A DNA stretch of 64,000 nt from Archangium lansingense (GTDB lineage Bacteria; Myxococcota; Myxococcia; Myxococcales; Myxococcaceae): assembly GCF_026626635.1 (NCBI RefSeq), contig NZ_JAPNKA010000001.1:9222501-9286500 (forward strand). Direction: 5' to 3'. Position numbers and translations under genes: made by a program. Below, piece after piece: positions 50,038 through 58,732 of this stretch; the stretch's first letter is position 1, and each line of letters begins with the position of its first letter. The notes beneath the pieces are model-generated. The model saw only the letters and a list, made by a program, of their open reading frames with translations, did not search any database and was not told the origin of the DNA.

Positions 50038-50907
50038 ATGAGCCTGACCGACACCGAACGCGCCCACATCCAAGAAGCCCTGCAGAACCAGCGCAACGCG
50101 CTCGCCACGACGCGCATCACCGGCGACCCGGCGGAGATCGGCAAGGGGCTGGTGTACCTGGCCGAGCTGCACGGCATGCTCGAGGACCATGCGGAGAGCC
50201 GCCGCCACTACGAGGAGGCACTGGGCCACTTCCAGACGGCCGGAGACAAGCACGGCCAGGCGCAGGTGCTCTTCGGCCTGGGGGTGGTGAGCGCCAACTT
50301 CGAGGATCACCGGCGTGCCATCGAGCACATCGCCGGAGCCACGGCCCTCTTCAACGAGCTGAAGGATCAGGAGAACGAGGCGCTGTGCCGGGCAGCCATC
50401 GGCGAGTCGCTGCGCTCGCTGGGCCAGGCCAAGGGCGCCGAGGAGAAGTACCAGGAGGCGCTGCTGCTGTACCGGCAGGCGAAGAACGGGCCGCGCATCG
50501 CCCAGCTCCTGTTGGACATCGGCGACATCCGCATGGAGGCGGGCGAGTACGAGGCGGCGCGCAAGCGCTTCTCGGAGGCACTGCCCCTGTTGGAGAAGGA
50601 AGGCGATCCCGAGCCGCTGGCGCTGTGCCGGTTGCTGCTGGGCGAGGCAGAGGGCCTGCTGGGCAACCACGATGCCGCGCGTCCGCACCTGAAGGAGGCG
50701 GCGGAGCTGTACGAGCAGCTGCATGACCATGCCTACGAGGCGCGGGCCCGGTGGGACCTGAGCATCGCGTGCACCTTCGTGCAGGACTGGAAGACCGCGC
50801 GCGCCGAGCTCGAGGCGGTGATTCCGCTCTTCGAGGAGCAGGGACGCGCCGACGACGTGGCCAAGGCCCGGAAGGTGTTGGCCCACTTCGACGCGCGCGG
50901 GGTGTGA
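50038..50907 (+). CDS. TPR-repeat protein co-transcribed with the ScfR-like regulator
   Basis: A 289-residue cytoplasmic protein starting at the ATG at 50038. It consists of about six TPR units in the longer 40-residue form: GKGLVYLAELHGMLEDHAES, GQAQVLFGLGVVSANFEDHR, ALCRAAIGESLRSLGQAKGA, PRIAQLLLDIGDIRMEAGEY, and so on. There is no signal peptide. The nine-base gap from the regulator gene suggests that it works with it, perhaps as a partner that modulates binding, but nothing in the sequence proves this. Confidence 0.87.
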   Translation: MSLTDTERAHIQEALQNQRNALATTRITGDPAEIGKGLVYLAELHGMLEDHAESRRHYEEALGHFQTAGDKHGQAQVLFGLGVVSANFEDHRRAIEHIAGATALFNELKDQENEALCRAAIGESLRSLGQAKGAEEKYQEALLLYRQAKNGPRIAQLLLDIGDIRMEAGEYEAARKRFSEALPLLEKEGDPEPLALCRLLLGEAEGLLGNHDAARPHLKEAAELYEQLHDHAYEARARWDLSIACTFVQDWKTARAELEAVIPLFEEQGRADDVAKARKVLAHFDARGV

Positions 50908-50908
50908 C

Positions 50909-51385
50909 TCAGGCGTGGAGTCCCGCGCCTACGGCCAGCGCGAGCAGTCCCAGTACGCCAGCCGCATAGAGCGCGTACTTCCACTCGCCGCGGATGCCCA
51001 GGGTGGTGCCGGCCACTACTAGCCGCACCACGGGCGTCACCAACAAGGCCGAGGCCGCGCCCTTGCGCAGCACGTCGATGGCCACGTGCACGGTCTCGGA
51101 CTGAGGCAGGGACTCCAGCGCTAGCGAGGCGAGGAAGAGCCCTCCGCTGCACATGGCGCCACCCCGGAGGAGCCGGGAGATCCACTGCTCCCCCGCCTCC
51201 GCGCGCGCAACTTGGGCTGAGGTGCTCGCCCGCCCGGGAATAACGGGGGCAGCAGAGGCTGATTGAGGCTGGGGAGGTGCCGTCTCCCTCTGTCCGGAAT
51301 GGGCCACACGCGGCAACTCCACCTGGACGGTGTTCTGCACCTTCACGGGAATTGCCCCCGTCACCACGGGGGGTGCACTCGTCAT
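50909..51385 (-). CDS. DUF1634-family membrane protein
   Basis: A 158-residue protein from the ATG at 51385, which overlaps the stop of the TSUP gene by four bases. After a Pro/Ala-rich cytoplasmic N terminus of about 65 residues come three hydrophobic segments (GGLFLASLALESL; ASALLVTPVVRLVVAGTTLG; YALYAAGVLGLLALAVGAGL) matching DUF1634. DUF1634 proteins are regularly encoded directly after a TauE/SafE transporter, as here, and are presumed auxiliary subunits. Confidence 0.85.
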   Translation of the reverse strand: MTSAPPVVTGAIPVKVQNTVQVELPRVAHSGQRETAPPQPQSASAAPVIPGRASTSAQVARAEAGEQWISRLLRGGAMCSGGLFLASLALESLPQSETVHVAIDVLRKGAASALLVTPVVRLVVAGTTLGIRGEWKYALYAAGVLGLLALAVGAGLHA

Positions 51386-52158
51386 CTCGGCAGGCTCGGC
51401 CACAGTCCCTCCCCTCCCTTCCACAGCATCTGGACTGCCACCAGCAGCAGCACCAGAGCGAACAACCTCCGCAACACCGACGTGGGGACGCGAGGCATCA
51501 GCCTGCATCCCACCGAGGCACCCGCCAGCACCCCCACCACCAGCGGCGCCACCAGCGCGAGCTTCACGTGCCCGCGCCAGGCGTAGGCGGCCACGCTCGC
51601 CGCCCCCGTCACGCCGATCATGAGGTTGCTGGTGGCGCTGGCCACCTTGAAGGGCACCCCCATGCCGTAGCTCATCAGGGGCACCTTGAGAGGACCGCCT
51701 CCCACCCCCAGCAGCGCTGACAGGCCCCCGGCTACGAAGGAGCCGGAGATGCCCAGCGGGAAGTTGGTGGGCACGTACTCCTCGATACCCTGCTCCGGCG
51801 GCGCACGTGCCAGGAGCATCTGCGCCGACACGTAGAGGGTGAAGAGCCCGAACACCAGGGCCACCCACGCGGGAGCCAGCAGGGCCGCCACCAACCCACC
51901 GACGATGGCCCCCATCACCGTGGCCAGCTCCAGCGTCAGCCCGAGGCGAATGTCACTGAGTCGGCGCTCCACGTAGCTGGCCGCCGCGCCGCAGGAGCTG
52001 GCCACCACACACATGAGGCTCGCGGGGACGGCATCCTCCAGCGGCACCTTGAAGCCCAGGACCAGGGTGGGGACGAGAATGACCCCTCCACCTACACCCA
52101 GCAGCGCGCCGGTGAGGCCCGCGAGGACACCGGCGGATATCAGGAGGAGAAGCGTCAT
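51382..52158 (-). CDS. TSUP-family (TauE/SafE) membrane transporter
   Basis: A 258-residue membrane protein with about eight segments in two similar halves, each with the family's G-G-G loop: GALLGVGGGVILVPTLVLG and SALLGVGGGPLKVPLMSYG. TSUP members export or import sulfite, sulfonates and similar organic anions. I start at the ATG at 52158; a GTG six bases upstream is possible. Its stop overlaps the DUF1634 start (ATGA). Substrate cannot be told from the sequence. Confidence 0.92.
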   Translation of the reverse strand: MTLLLLISAGVLAGLTGALLGVGGGVILVPTLVLGFKVPLEDAVPASLMCVVASSCGAAASYVERRLSDIRLGLTLELATVMGAIVGGLVAALLAPAWVALVFGLFTLYVSAQMLLARAPPEQGIEEYVPTNFPLGISGSFVAGGLSALLGVGGGPLKVPLMSYGMGVPFKVASATSNLMIGVTGAASVAAYAWRGHVKLALVAPLVVGVLAGASVGCRLMPRVPTSVLRRLFALVLLLVAVQMLWKGGEGLWPSLPR

Positions 52159-52257
52159 ACCCACGAAGAGGATAGGGGCCGCCTTGCTGATCGGATAGCG
52201 GCATTCCCCTTGACCCTCGGTGCTCGATCGGCCGGTTGCTCTTCGTGCAGAGCGCGC

Positions 52258-53184
52258 CTACGCGGCGCATGCACCAATGGTGCCCTCGGGGAACTCCTCG
52301 AGGAAACGCGCACGGGCACGCGGAGTGAAAATGCCGCGCGCCATGTACGCCAGCAGACGGCGCAACACCGCGCGAGCCTGATCCACTGCGAGTTCCACCT
52401 CGGCGGCGAAGTCGAAGGTGTCGTTGCGGTACAGCTCCTGGAAGCTGAGCTGCGACCAGGCAGGCAGCGCCCGCATCCGACCCAGGGGGCTGGAAAGGTA
52501 GAGCCCCGCCAGGTAGAGGCCCCGGGCCCACCCGTCCACCTGTTGTTTGGTGGGCGCTTCCTGCAGCGTCTCCTGCGAGGCCAGCCGCACCAGCTCGTAG
52601 ATGCCGCGGCCGATGCCCTTCACCGGAAAGCCAGCGCTCTTGGTGACCTCGAACTTCGAGCGCAGGCGCGGGCTGCCCACCAGGTCCACCCCGTGCAGCT
52701 CTCGCAGGTAGAAGAGTGTCTGCGTCCATTCAATCTGCCGGTGGGCCACGAGCGCGTGCTCGCCCCGGCGCCGATGGCGAATCACCAGGCTGTCCACTCG
52801 TGGATGAAGCGCCCTGTCCAGGGAGAGGTGGGTGAAGTAGCCAGCCAGCAGCGCCAGCCCGGCCTCGGTGCCCACCAGCGCTCCGGCGGCCACCAGCTCG
52901 GCCATCTTCAGGCCCATGCCCACGGGCGCCTTCTCATGGTACAGCCGCGCGAAGTGAGGCCAGTCCTGCCCGGAGTAGCAGGCGCGCAGCCCGCCTCGGA
53001 CGCCTTCACACAGGGGGAGATCCGGCAGCGCCGCGCCGAAGCGCGCATAGGCCAGGTCCTCGGACAGCGCCCGCGCGAAGTCCTCGGGCAGCTCGCCTGG
53101 GTTGGCGGCCAGTCGTTCAATCGCCGTGAGATGCAGCAGCAACGAGGGCATATGCCACGGACGTAGCCACATGGAGACGTCCAT
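52258..53184 (-). CDS. Zinc-dependent phospholipase C-like protein
   Basis: A 308-residue protein. HMPSLLLHLTAIERLAANPG at the N terminus and GYFTHLSLDRALHPRVDSLV near residue 120 give the His/Asp pattern (H-x-x-x-D) of the zinc-dependent phospholipase C fold. Helical throughout and without an obvious signal peptide. Start at the ATG at 53184 (MDVSMWLRPWHMPSLLLH); a shorter start at 53151 (MPSLLLH) would be more typical of the family. It is divergent from pepA. Lipase activity is unproven. Confidence 0.75.
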   Translation of the reverse strand: MDVSMWLRPWHMPSLLLHLTAIERLAANPGELPEDFARALSEDLAYARFGAALPDLPLCEGVRGGLRACYSGQDWPHFARLYHEKAPVGMGLKMAELVAAGALVGTEAGLALLAGYFTHLSLDRALHPRVDSLVIRHRRRGEHALVAHRQIEWTQTLFYLRELHGVDLVGSPRLRSKFEVTKSAGFPVKGIGRGIYELVRLASQETLQEAPTKQQVDGWARGLYLAGLYLSSPLGRMRALPAWSQLSFQELYRNDTFDFAAEVELAVDQARAVLRRLLAYMARGIFTPRARARFLEEFPEGTIGACAA

Positions 53185-53272
53185 GCAATGACGGATCGCT
53201 CGACCGTTCTTGCCTGAAACATTCTCGGCGCTACAGTCGCGACCCCCTATTTCTCAGGAGCCCGTGTCCCTC

Positions 53273-54856
53273 ATGAACTTCAGCTTCATCTCCGGCGAGG
53301 CCGCCCGCGCGAGCGGCGAGCTGCTCGTGATTCCCCTCTTCGAAGGCGAGACCGGGGACAAGCCGCCCGCGCCGCTGGCCGGTTCCGACAAGGCGCTGGA
53401 GGGCCGGCTCCTCACCGCCGCCACCCAGGAGGGCTTCAAGGGCAAGGGCGAGCAGAGCTTCGTCATGCATGCGCACGGCAAGCTCGAGGCGGAGCGCGTG
53501 CTGCTGCTGGGCCTGGGCTCTCGCAACAAGTACACCCCCGAGGTGCTGCGCCTGGCGGCCGGCCGCGCCGCGAAGACGGCCCAGCGCCTCAAGGTGCGCA
53601 CGCTCGTGTTCTCCGTGCCCGAGACGCAGGACACCCTTGCCGCCCTGCGCGCCGTGGTGGAGGGCCTGGAGCTGGGCGCCTATCGCTTCGAGCGTTACAA
53701 GTCCTCGGCCAAGGAGGAGAAGAACGCCCCCAAGCTGACCACGGTGCGGCTGGCCCTGCCCGGCGGCGTGGACAAGACGAAGGAGCACGATCAGGCGGTG
53801 GCGCTCGCCCAGCGCGTGGCGGAGGCCACCAACTGGGCGAGAGACCTGGTCAACGAGCCCCCCAACGTCGTCAACCCCGAGGCGCTCGCCCGGGCCGCGC
53901 AGGAGATGGCGCGCGAGGCGGGCATCAAGATCTCCGTCGGCAGCCGCAAGGAGATTGAGAAGCTGAAGATGGGGATGTTCCTCGGCGTGGCGCAGGGCAG
54001 CCACAACGAGCCCAAGCTCATCCACGTCGAGTACACGCCGAAGAACGCGAAGCACGCGAAGAACGCCCCGGTGGCGCTGGTGGGCAAGGCCATCACCTTC
54101 GACTCGGGCGGCCTGTCGCTCAAGCCCACGGACTCCATGGTGGACATGAAGACGGACATGGCCGGCTCGGCGGCGGTGCTCGGCGCCATGAAGGTGATCG
54201 CCACCCTCAAGCCGCCCTTCCCCGTGCACGCCTTCATCGGCGCCTGCGAGAACATGCCCTCGGGCACCTCGTACCGGCCCAGCGACATCCTCGTGTCGCG
54301 CCTGGGCAAGACGGTGGAGATCACCAACACGGACGCCGAGGGCCGCCTGGTGCTCGGTGACGTGATGACGTGGGCCACGGAGCACAAGCCGGCGGTGCTC
54401 ATCGACCTGGCCACGCTCACCGGCGCGTGTGTCGTCGCCCTGGGCAACTACATCGTGGGCGCCTTCGGCGAGCACGACGGCGCGGTGAACGACGTGCTGG
54501 ATGCGGCGCGCGCTGCGGGCGAGGAGATGTGGCGCCTGCCGGTGAGCGAGCTGCAGAAGGACGTGCTGCGCTCGGATGTGGCGGACATGAAGAACTCCGG
54601 CGAGCGGTGGGGCGGCGCCATCAACGCGGCCCTCTTCCTCAAGGAGTTCGTCGGCGACACGCCGTGGGTGCACCTGGATATCGCCGGCCCGTCCACCAGC
54701 CCCAAGGAGCGCGGCTACCTGGGCAAGGGCGGCACGGGCGTGGGCGTGCGCACGCTGGTGGAGTACGTGCGGCGCCGCGCCAACCAGCTCGAGGGGAGCG
54801 AGGCCACCGAGGCCCCCTCCTCCAAGCCGGCGCGCGGCGGCAAGGCCAAGGGCTGA
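53273..54856 (+). CDS. pepA: Leucyl aminopeptidase (M17)
   Basis: A 527-residue M17 aminopeptidase, a cytoplasmic hexamer that removes N-terminal residues from peptides. The ATG at 53273 lies 12 bases after AGGAG; a GTG at 53264 is the alternative. The metal- and substrate-binding motifs are all present: VGKAITFDSGGLSLKP, MKTDMAGSAAVLGAM, and the signature NTDAEGRLVLGDVMTWA. The N-terminal macro-like domain covers residues 1-170. The stop is six bases before that of the convergent lipoprotein gene. Confidence 0.96.
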   Translation: MNFSFISGEAARASGELLVIPLFEGETGDKPPAPLAGSDKALEGRLLTAATQEGFKGKGEQSFVMHAHGKLEAERVLLLGLGSRNKYTPEVLRLAAGRAAKTAQRLKVRTLVFSVPETQDTLAALRAVVEGLELGAYRFERYKSSAKEEKNAPKLTTVRLALPGGVDKTKEHDQAVALAQRVAEATNWARDLVNEPPNVVNPEALARAAQEMAREAGIKISVGSRKEIEKLKMGMFLGVAQGSHNEPKLIHVEYTPKNAKHAKNAPVALVGKAITFDSGGLSLKPTDSMVDMKTDMAGSAAVLGAMKVIATLKPPFPVHAFIGACENMPSGTSYRPSDILVSRLGKTVEITNTDAEGRLVLGDVMTWATEHKPAVLIDLATLTGACVVALGNYIVGAFGEHDGAVNDVLDAARAAGEEMWRLPVSELQKDVLRSDVADMKNSGERWGGAINAALFLKEFVGDTPWVHLDIAGPSTSPKERGYLGKGGTGVGVRTLVEYVRRRANQLEGSEATEAPSSKPARGGKAKG

Positions 54857-54862
54857 GCCCTC

Positions 54863-55471
54863 TCAGGTCTGCTCGGGCACGACAGGCAGCGGGCGAACGC
54901 TCTCGAAGAGGGCGTTCACCGCCTGCGGCACCTCGTCCGGCGCACTGGCCGGCCAGGTGGCGAGCATCATGAAGACGTGGCCGGCGCTGCCGTCGCGCAC
55001 CACCACCCGGCCACGCACGTTGTTGCCCACGCTGAAGTAGAAGCCCACGGCGCTGTCGGACATGGGCAACGGCTCGGGCTCGCTGGTGACGAAGCCGGGC
55101 TGGCTGCGCAGGCCCACCGTCAACCGCTCGGCGAACTGAGCGGGCGAGGCCACCGCGGGCGCCACCTGCAAGACCACCTGGGCGCCGCTGCTGGGGTGGC
55201 GCAGGACGACGGGAATGGTGAGCCCCTCGGGGGTCTGCTCGTCCGTCTGATCCAACTGCCAGTCGCCGCCGGGCTGGATGAGCTCGAAGCCCATCGCGTG
55301 GTCCACGTAGCGTCGAGAGGCCAGATCCTCGGAGTCCATGGACTGTTCGCGGGCCGCCACTCCGGAACCACCCGTCCCCGACCCGGAAGGCTCACGCACC
55401 GCCTGCCTGGCCCCGCTGCACGCCGTGCACAGCGCGAGCAAGCCCCACCCCAACAACCGCCTTGCGTCCAT
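54863..55471 (-). CDS. Lipoprotein of unknown function
   Basis: A 202-residue lipoprotein from the ATG at 55471, preceded by GGGGAG. The signal MDARRLLGWGLLALCTAC ends in the lipobox LCTAC. A short Gly/Ser-rich linker precedes one globular domain (MGFELIQPGGDWQLDQTDEQ; VVLQVAPAVASPAQFAERL; FYFSVGNNVRGRVVVRDG) with the alternating pattern of a small alpha/beta fold similar to PsbP/Mog1-type proteins. I do not recognise it more closely. Confidence 0.78.
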   Translation of the reverse strand: MDARRLLGWGLLALCTACSGARQAVREPSGSGTGGSGVAAREQSMDSEDLASRRYVDHAMGFELIQPGGDWQLDQTDEQTPEGLTIPVVLRHPSSGAQVVLQVAPAVASPAQFAERLTVGLRSQPGFVTSEPEPLPMSDSAVGFYFSVGNNVRGRVVVRDGSAGHVFMMLATWPASAPDEVPQAVNALFESVRPLPVVPEQT

Positions 55472-55564
55472 GTGTTCTCCCCGGCCGGATGGCCTTGCGG
55501 GGACAACCTGGGGACGGCAGTCAAGGGCGGCCAGGGGGGAATGGCGAGACCGCACCGTCCGCTG

Positions 55565-56290
55565 TCAGGCGGTGGAAACTTCCTCGGCGATGGAACGTGC
55601 AGCGCTCAGCGGATCAGCAGCGGTGTGGATGGGACGACCCACCACCAGCAGGTCCGCGCCCGCACGCACCGCGAAGGCAGGCGTCTCCGCACGGCTCTGA
55701 TCCCCCTTGGCAGCGCCCGCGGGACGGATGCCGGGAGTGCACAGGAAGGGAGCAGGGCCAAGCTCGCGGCGAAAGGCCTCGGCCTCGCGGGGCGAGCACA
55801 CCAGCCCGTCCACACCCGCCCCCACGGCCAGCTTCGCCAGCCGCAGCGCCGCCGCCTCCGGAGCGCCGGAGAGCCCCACCGAGGCCACATCCTCCGCGGA
55901 CATGGAGGTGAGCACCGTCACCGCGAGCACCCGGGGAGCCTCGTGCCCCTTGGACCGGGCGCCCTCACGAGCGCCCTTCACGGCGGCCTTCAACATGGCC
56001 TCGCCCCCAGCGGCGTGCACGGTGAGCAGGGACACGCCCAGGGCCCCGGCGCGAGCGGCCGCCAGCTCCACGGTGTTGGGGATGTCGTGCAGCTTCAGGT
56101 CGAGGAACACCTTGGCGCCCAGACGCTGGAAGGCGGCCACGGCGGCAGGGCCATGCTCGACGAAGAGCGACAGGCCCACCTTCGCGTAGCCCACGTGGGG
56201 AGCCACCTGCTGGTAGAGGCGCAGACCGTCTTCCAACGGGAGATCCGCGGCGAGCGCGAGCCGGGCCCGCGCGAGAGAAGCGTCCGTCAC
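55565..56290 (-). CDS. pyrF: Orotidine 5'-phosphate decarboxylase
   Basis: PyrF decarboxylates OMP to UMP, the last step of pyrimidine synthesis. The 241-residue TIM barrel shows ALAADLPLEDGL at strand 1, the catalytic Asp/Lys array in VFLDLKLHDIPNT (residues about 61-73), TVHAAGGEAM, and the phosphate site VVGRPIHTAADP. The ATG overlaps the stop of the DUF4388 gene by four bases (ATGA), linking the two. Confidence 0.95.
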   Translation of the reverse strand: MTDASLARARLALAADLPLEDGLRLYQQVAPHVGYAKVGLSLFVEHGPAAVAAFQRLGAKVFLDLKLHDIPNTVELAAARAGALGVSLLTVHAAGGEAMLKAAVKGAREGARSKGHEAPRVLAVTVLTSMSAEDVASVGLSGAPEAAALRLAKLAVGAGVDGLVCSPREAEAFRRELGPAPFLCTPGIRPAGAAKGDQSRAETPAFAVRAGADLLVVGRPIHTAADPLSAARSIAEEVSTA

Positions 56291-57558
56291 GAGAGTCCCT
56301 CCTGGAGTTCTCGGTAGCCGCGGTAGAGCCGCTCGGACATCTCGCCCGGCAGCACGTTGCGCGCGGAGAAGAGCGCGTAGGAAACGAAGGCGTCGAGCGC
56401 CTCGAGTGTCATGGCGCGAGCCAGCGCCTCGCCACCACTGGAGACGTTCTGGCGGATGCGCGCCACATCCACCCGGCCATCGGGGCCGAGCGTCACCCCC
56501 TCGTAGGCCGACTCCAGGCCCTGCTGAGGCGACTCGAGGAAGCCGCGCATCAGGTCCGGGTTGGCGCCCGCGAGGCGCAGCGCGGTGTGGATTTGAGCCA
56601 GCAGCGCGTTGAAGCGCTCCTCGGGACCCAGCGGCACCATGGGAGCCACGGGAGGAGGAGGCACCGCCATGAAGGTGCCGGAGGCGCGCCGGGGCAGGGG
56701 CGGCGTGGTGCTCTTCTGCTGGACGAGGAGGGCCCCATCCCGCGTGCGCTCCTCCACCCAGGTGAGGAAGGAGAAGAGGCTTCCCTCCCAGACGGAGCGC
56801 AGCGCGCCCAGCGTGGTGCCGTTCGCGGCCGTGGCGAAGAGGGCCTCCTCACCGAGCGGTGGAGCCTCGGGGCCAGCCACCACGGGCGTGTCGTCCGGGA
56901 AGTGCTTGCGCAGCCGAGCCACCACCTCGCCGCGCTTCATGCCTTGCAGGACGAGGTCCCGGGTGCGCTCCTGGAGCTTCACCGCGTCGCCCTCGGGCGG
57001 ACGCCCCTCGAGGAAGAGGAAGCTGCCCTCGGCCATCTCGAAGAGGTTGAGCACCACCTCGCGCACCAGGTACGTCATGGCGCTGTAGAGGTTGGCCTCG
57101 GAGAGGAAACCCTCGCGGGTGAGCACCGCGCCGATGCGCAGGGTGGGCGTCACCTTGCCGAGGGCCTGGTGCAACTGCTCGGGAGTGACGAGCCCTAGCT
57201 GAACCACCACGGCGCCGAGCCGCTCATGGTGCACGCTGGAGACGGCGAAGACAGGCTGCCCGTCTCGGAAGCTGACGGTGCGATGGACCAGGCCGTGCTG
57301 GAAGATGAGCTGACCGCTGCGGATGCCCGACAGGACGTGGCCGAGCACTTCCTCCACGGACAGGGAGCTGAGGCTGCCGGCGAAGAAGCCGGTGAGCGCA
57401 GCGGGCTCCCGCAACAGCACCATCCCCTCGGGCGAATGGAAGTGCGCCGCGAGGGGACGGCCGGGGGAGAGGTTGGCGGCGAGGGGGCGCTCCAGCTCGA
57501 GCACACCCGGCTCACCGCTCAACCCCACACGAGGCGTTGCCTTGGGGCGAGACGCCAC
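56287..57558 (-). CDS. DUF4388 (PATAN-like) protein
   Basis: A 423-residue cytoplasmic protein from a GTG at 57558. Residues about 55-150 form a DUF4388/PATAN domain: GSLSSLSVEEVLGHVLSGIR then SGQLIFQHGLVHRTVSFRDG, common in Deltaproteobacterial and Myxococcota signalling proteins. A second part to about residue 210 (GEVVARLRKHFPDDTPVVAG) resembles a helical domain found with it. A Pro-rich linker (PPPPVAPMVPLGP) separates a C-terminal helical region. It sits immediately upstream of pyrF with a four-base overlap, though a role in pyrimidine metabolism is not implied. Confidence 0.83.
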   Translation of the reverse strand: MASRPKATPRVGLSGEPGVLELERPLAANLSPGRPLAAHFHSPEGMVLLREPAALTGFFAGSLSSLSVEEVLGHVLSGIRSGQLIFQHGLVHRTVSFRDGQPVFAVSSVHHERLGAVVVQLGLVTPEQLHQALGKVTPTLRIGAVLTREGFLSEANLYSAMTYLVREVVLNLFEMAEGSFLFLEGRPPEGDAVKLQERTRDLVLQGMKRGEVVARLRKHFPDDTPVVAGPEAPPLGEEALFATAANGTTLGALRSVWEGSLFSFLTWVEERTRDGALLVQQKSTTPPLPRRASGTFMAVPPPPVAPMVPLGPEERFNALLAQIHTALRLAGANPDLMRGFLESPQQGLESAYEGVTLGPDGRVDVARIRQNVSSGGEALARAMTLEALDAFVSYALFSARNVLPGEMSERLYRGYRELQEGLS

Positions 57559-57572
57559 GCGGAATGGCTCCT

Positions 57573-58658
57573 CTACTTCTTCGGCTGGAGCTCGGCGTCG
57601 ATGACGCTCTTGAACTCGTCGAAGGGCTGGGCGCCGGAGATCAGGATGCCGTTGATGAAGAAGGCCGGGGTGCCGTTGACGCCCGCCTTCTTGCCGTCGG
57701 CCAGGTCGGTCTGGACGATGGAGCCCTTCTCACCGGAGTCCAGGCACTTGTCGAACTTGCCGGTGTCCAGGCCCAGCTCCTTGGCGTAGCCCTTGAGCGC
57801 CGGCACCTCGAGCGCCTTCTGGTTGGCGAAGAGCTTGTCGTGCATCTCCCAGAACTTGCCCTGGTCCTGGGCGCACAGCGAGGCCTCGGAGGCCTTGGGC
57901 GCCTGCTGGTGGAACTCCAGCGGGAAGTGGCGGAACACCAGGCGGATCTTGTCCGGATAGGCCTTCAGCACCTGATCCACCGTCTCGTTGGCGCGGCTGC
58001 AGAACGGGCACTGGAAGTCGCTGAACTCCACGATGGTGATGGGCGCGCTGTCCGGGCCCTTCGCGGCGCCCGTGGCGGCCACCTGCTTGCGCTCCACCGG
58101 CGGCTTGGGCGGCTCGGGCAGGGTGATCTGCACGTTGGCCGTCTTCTTCAGCTCGTTGAAGAACTCGCGCGCGCGCTCCTGCTTCTTGGAGCCGCTGAGG
58201 AAGTCGACGATCTGCGGCTTGACCTGCTCATACGTGGTGCCAGGGGGCAGCCGATCCTTGGCCTCCTCGTACATCTTCTTGAGCTCTTCCTCGGGCGGCT
58301 GCGGGATCTTGTCGTCGACCTCGGCCTTGATCAGCTGCTCCTCGGTGAGGTTGCGCTTCTTGGCCTCGGCCTGCACGAGCTTCTCCACCACGAAGCCCTC
58401 AATGCCCTGCTTGCGCAGCTGGTACTTCTGCTTCTCGAGGTTGGCCAGCGGCTCCTTGATGCGATCGTTGAGCTCACCGAAGGTGATCTTCTGGCCGTCA
58501 CCGAAGGTGGCCACGACCGTGTCCGGCGTGGGCTCCGCCGAGGTGGTGGTCGTCGTCGTGGGGGCAGTCGCCGGAGCCTTCTCCTTGTTGCAACCGGAGA
58601 AGAGAGAGGCCGCGAGAAGCGCGGCCAGAATGGTGGAAGAAGTTGAGCGCATGAGCAT
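57573..58658 (-). CDS. DsbA-family thioredoxin-fold lipoprotein with SurA-like N terminus
   Basis: A 361-residue lipoprotein from the ATG at 58658 (AGGACC upstream); lipobox LFSGC, Cys23. Residues about 48-175 are charged and helical like the chaperone domain of SurA/trigger-type proteins (FGELNDRIKEPLANLEKQKY; QGIEGFVVEKLVQAEAKKRN). Residues about 200-360 are a DsbA-like thioredoxin fold with the redox motif CPFC at 217-220 (VEFSDFQCPFCSRANETV) and the cis-Pro segment GVNGTPAFFING. It probably oxidises or isomerises disulfides of exported proteins while holding them unfolded. The 3' end is 14 bases from the DUF4388 start on the same strand. Confidence 0.9.
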   Translation of the reverse strand: MLMRSTSSTILAALLAASLFSGCNKEKAPATAPTTTTTTSAEPTPDTVVATFGDGQKITFGELNDRIKEPLANLEKQKYQLRKQGIEGFVVEKLVQAEAKKRNLTEEQLIKAEVDDKIPQPPEEELKKMYEEAKDRLPPGTTYEQVKPQIVDFLSGSKKQERAREFFNELKKTANVQITLPEPPKPPVERKQVAATGAAKGPDSAPITIVEFSDFQCPFCSRANETVDQVLKAYPDKIRLVFRHFPLEFHQQAPKASEASLCAQDQGKFWEMHDKLFANQKALEVPALKGYAKELGLDTGKFDKCLDSGEKGSIVQTDLADGKKAGVNGTPAFFINGILISGAQPFDEFKSVIDAELQPKK

Positions 58659-58732
58659 GGGTACGGGTCCTTAGTCGAGAAAACCCCGGACTCGCAAAGA
58701 AATTTCTCATGCCCTCCGGGGCCTGCGTGTTG

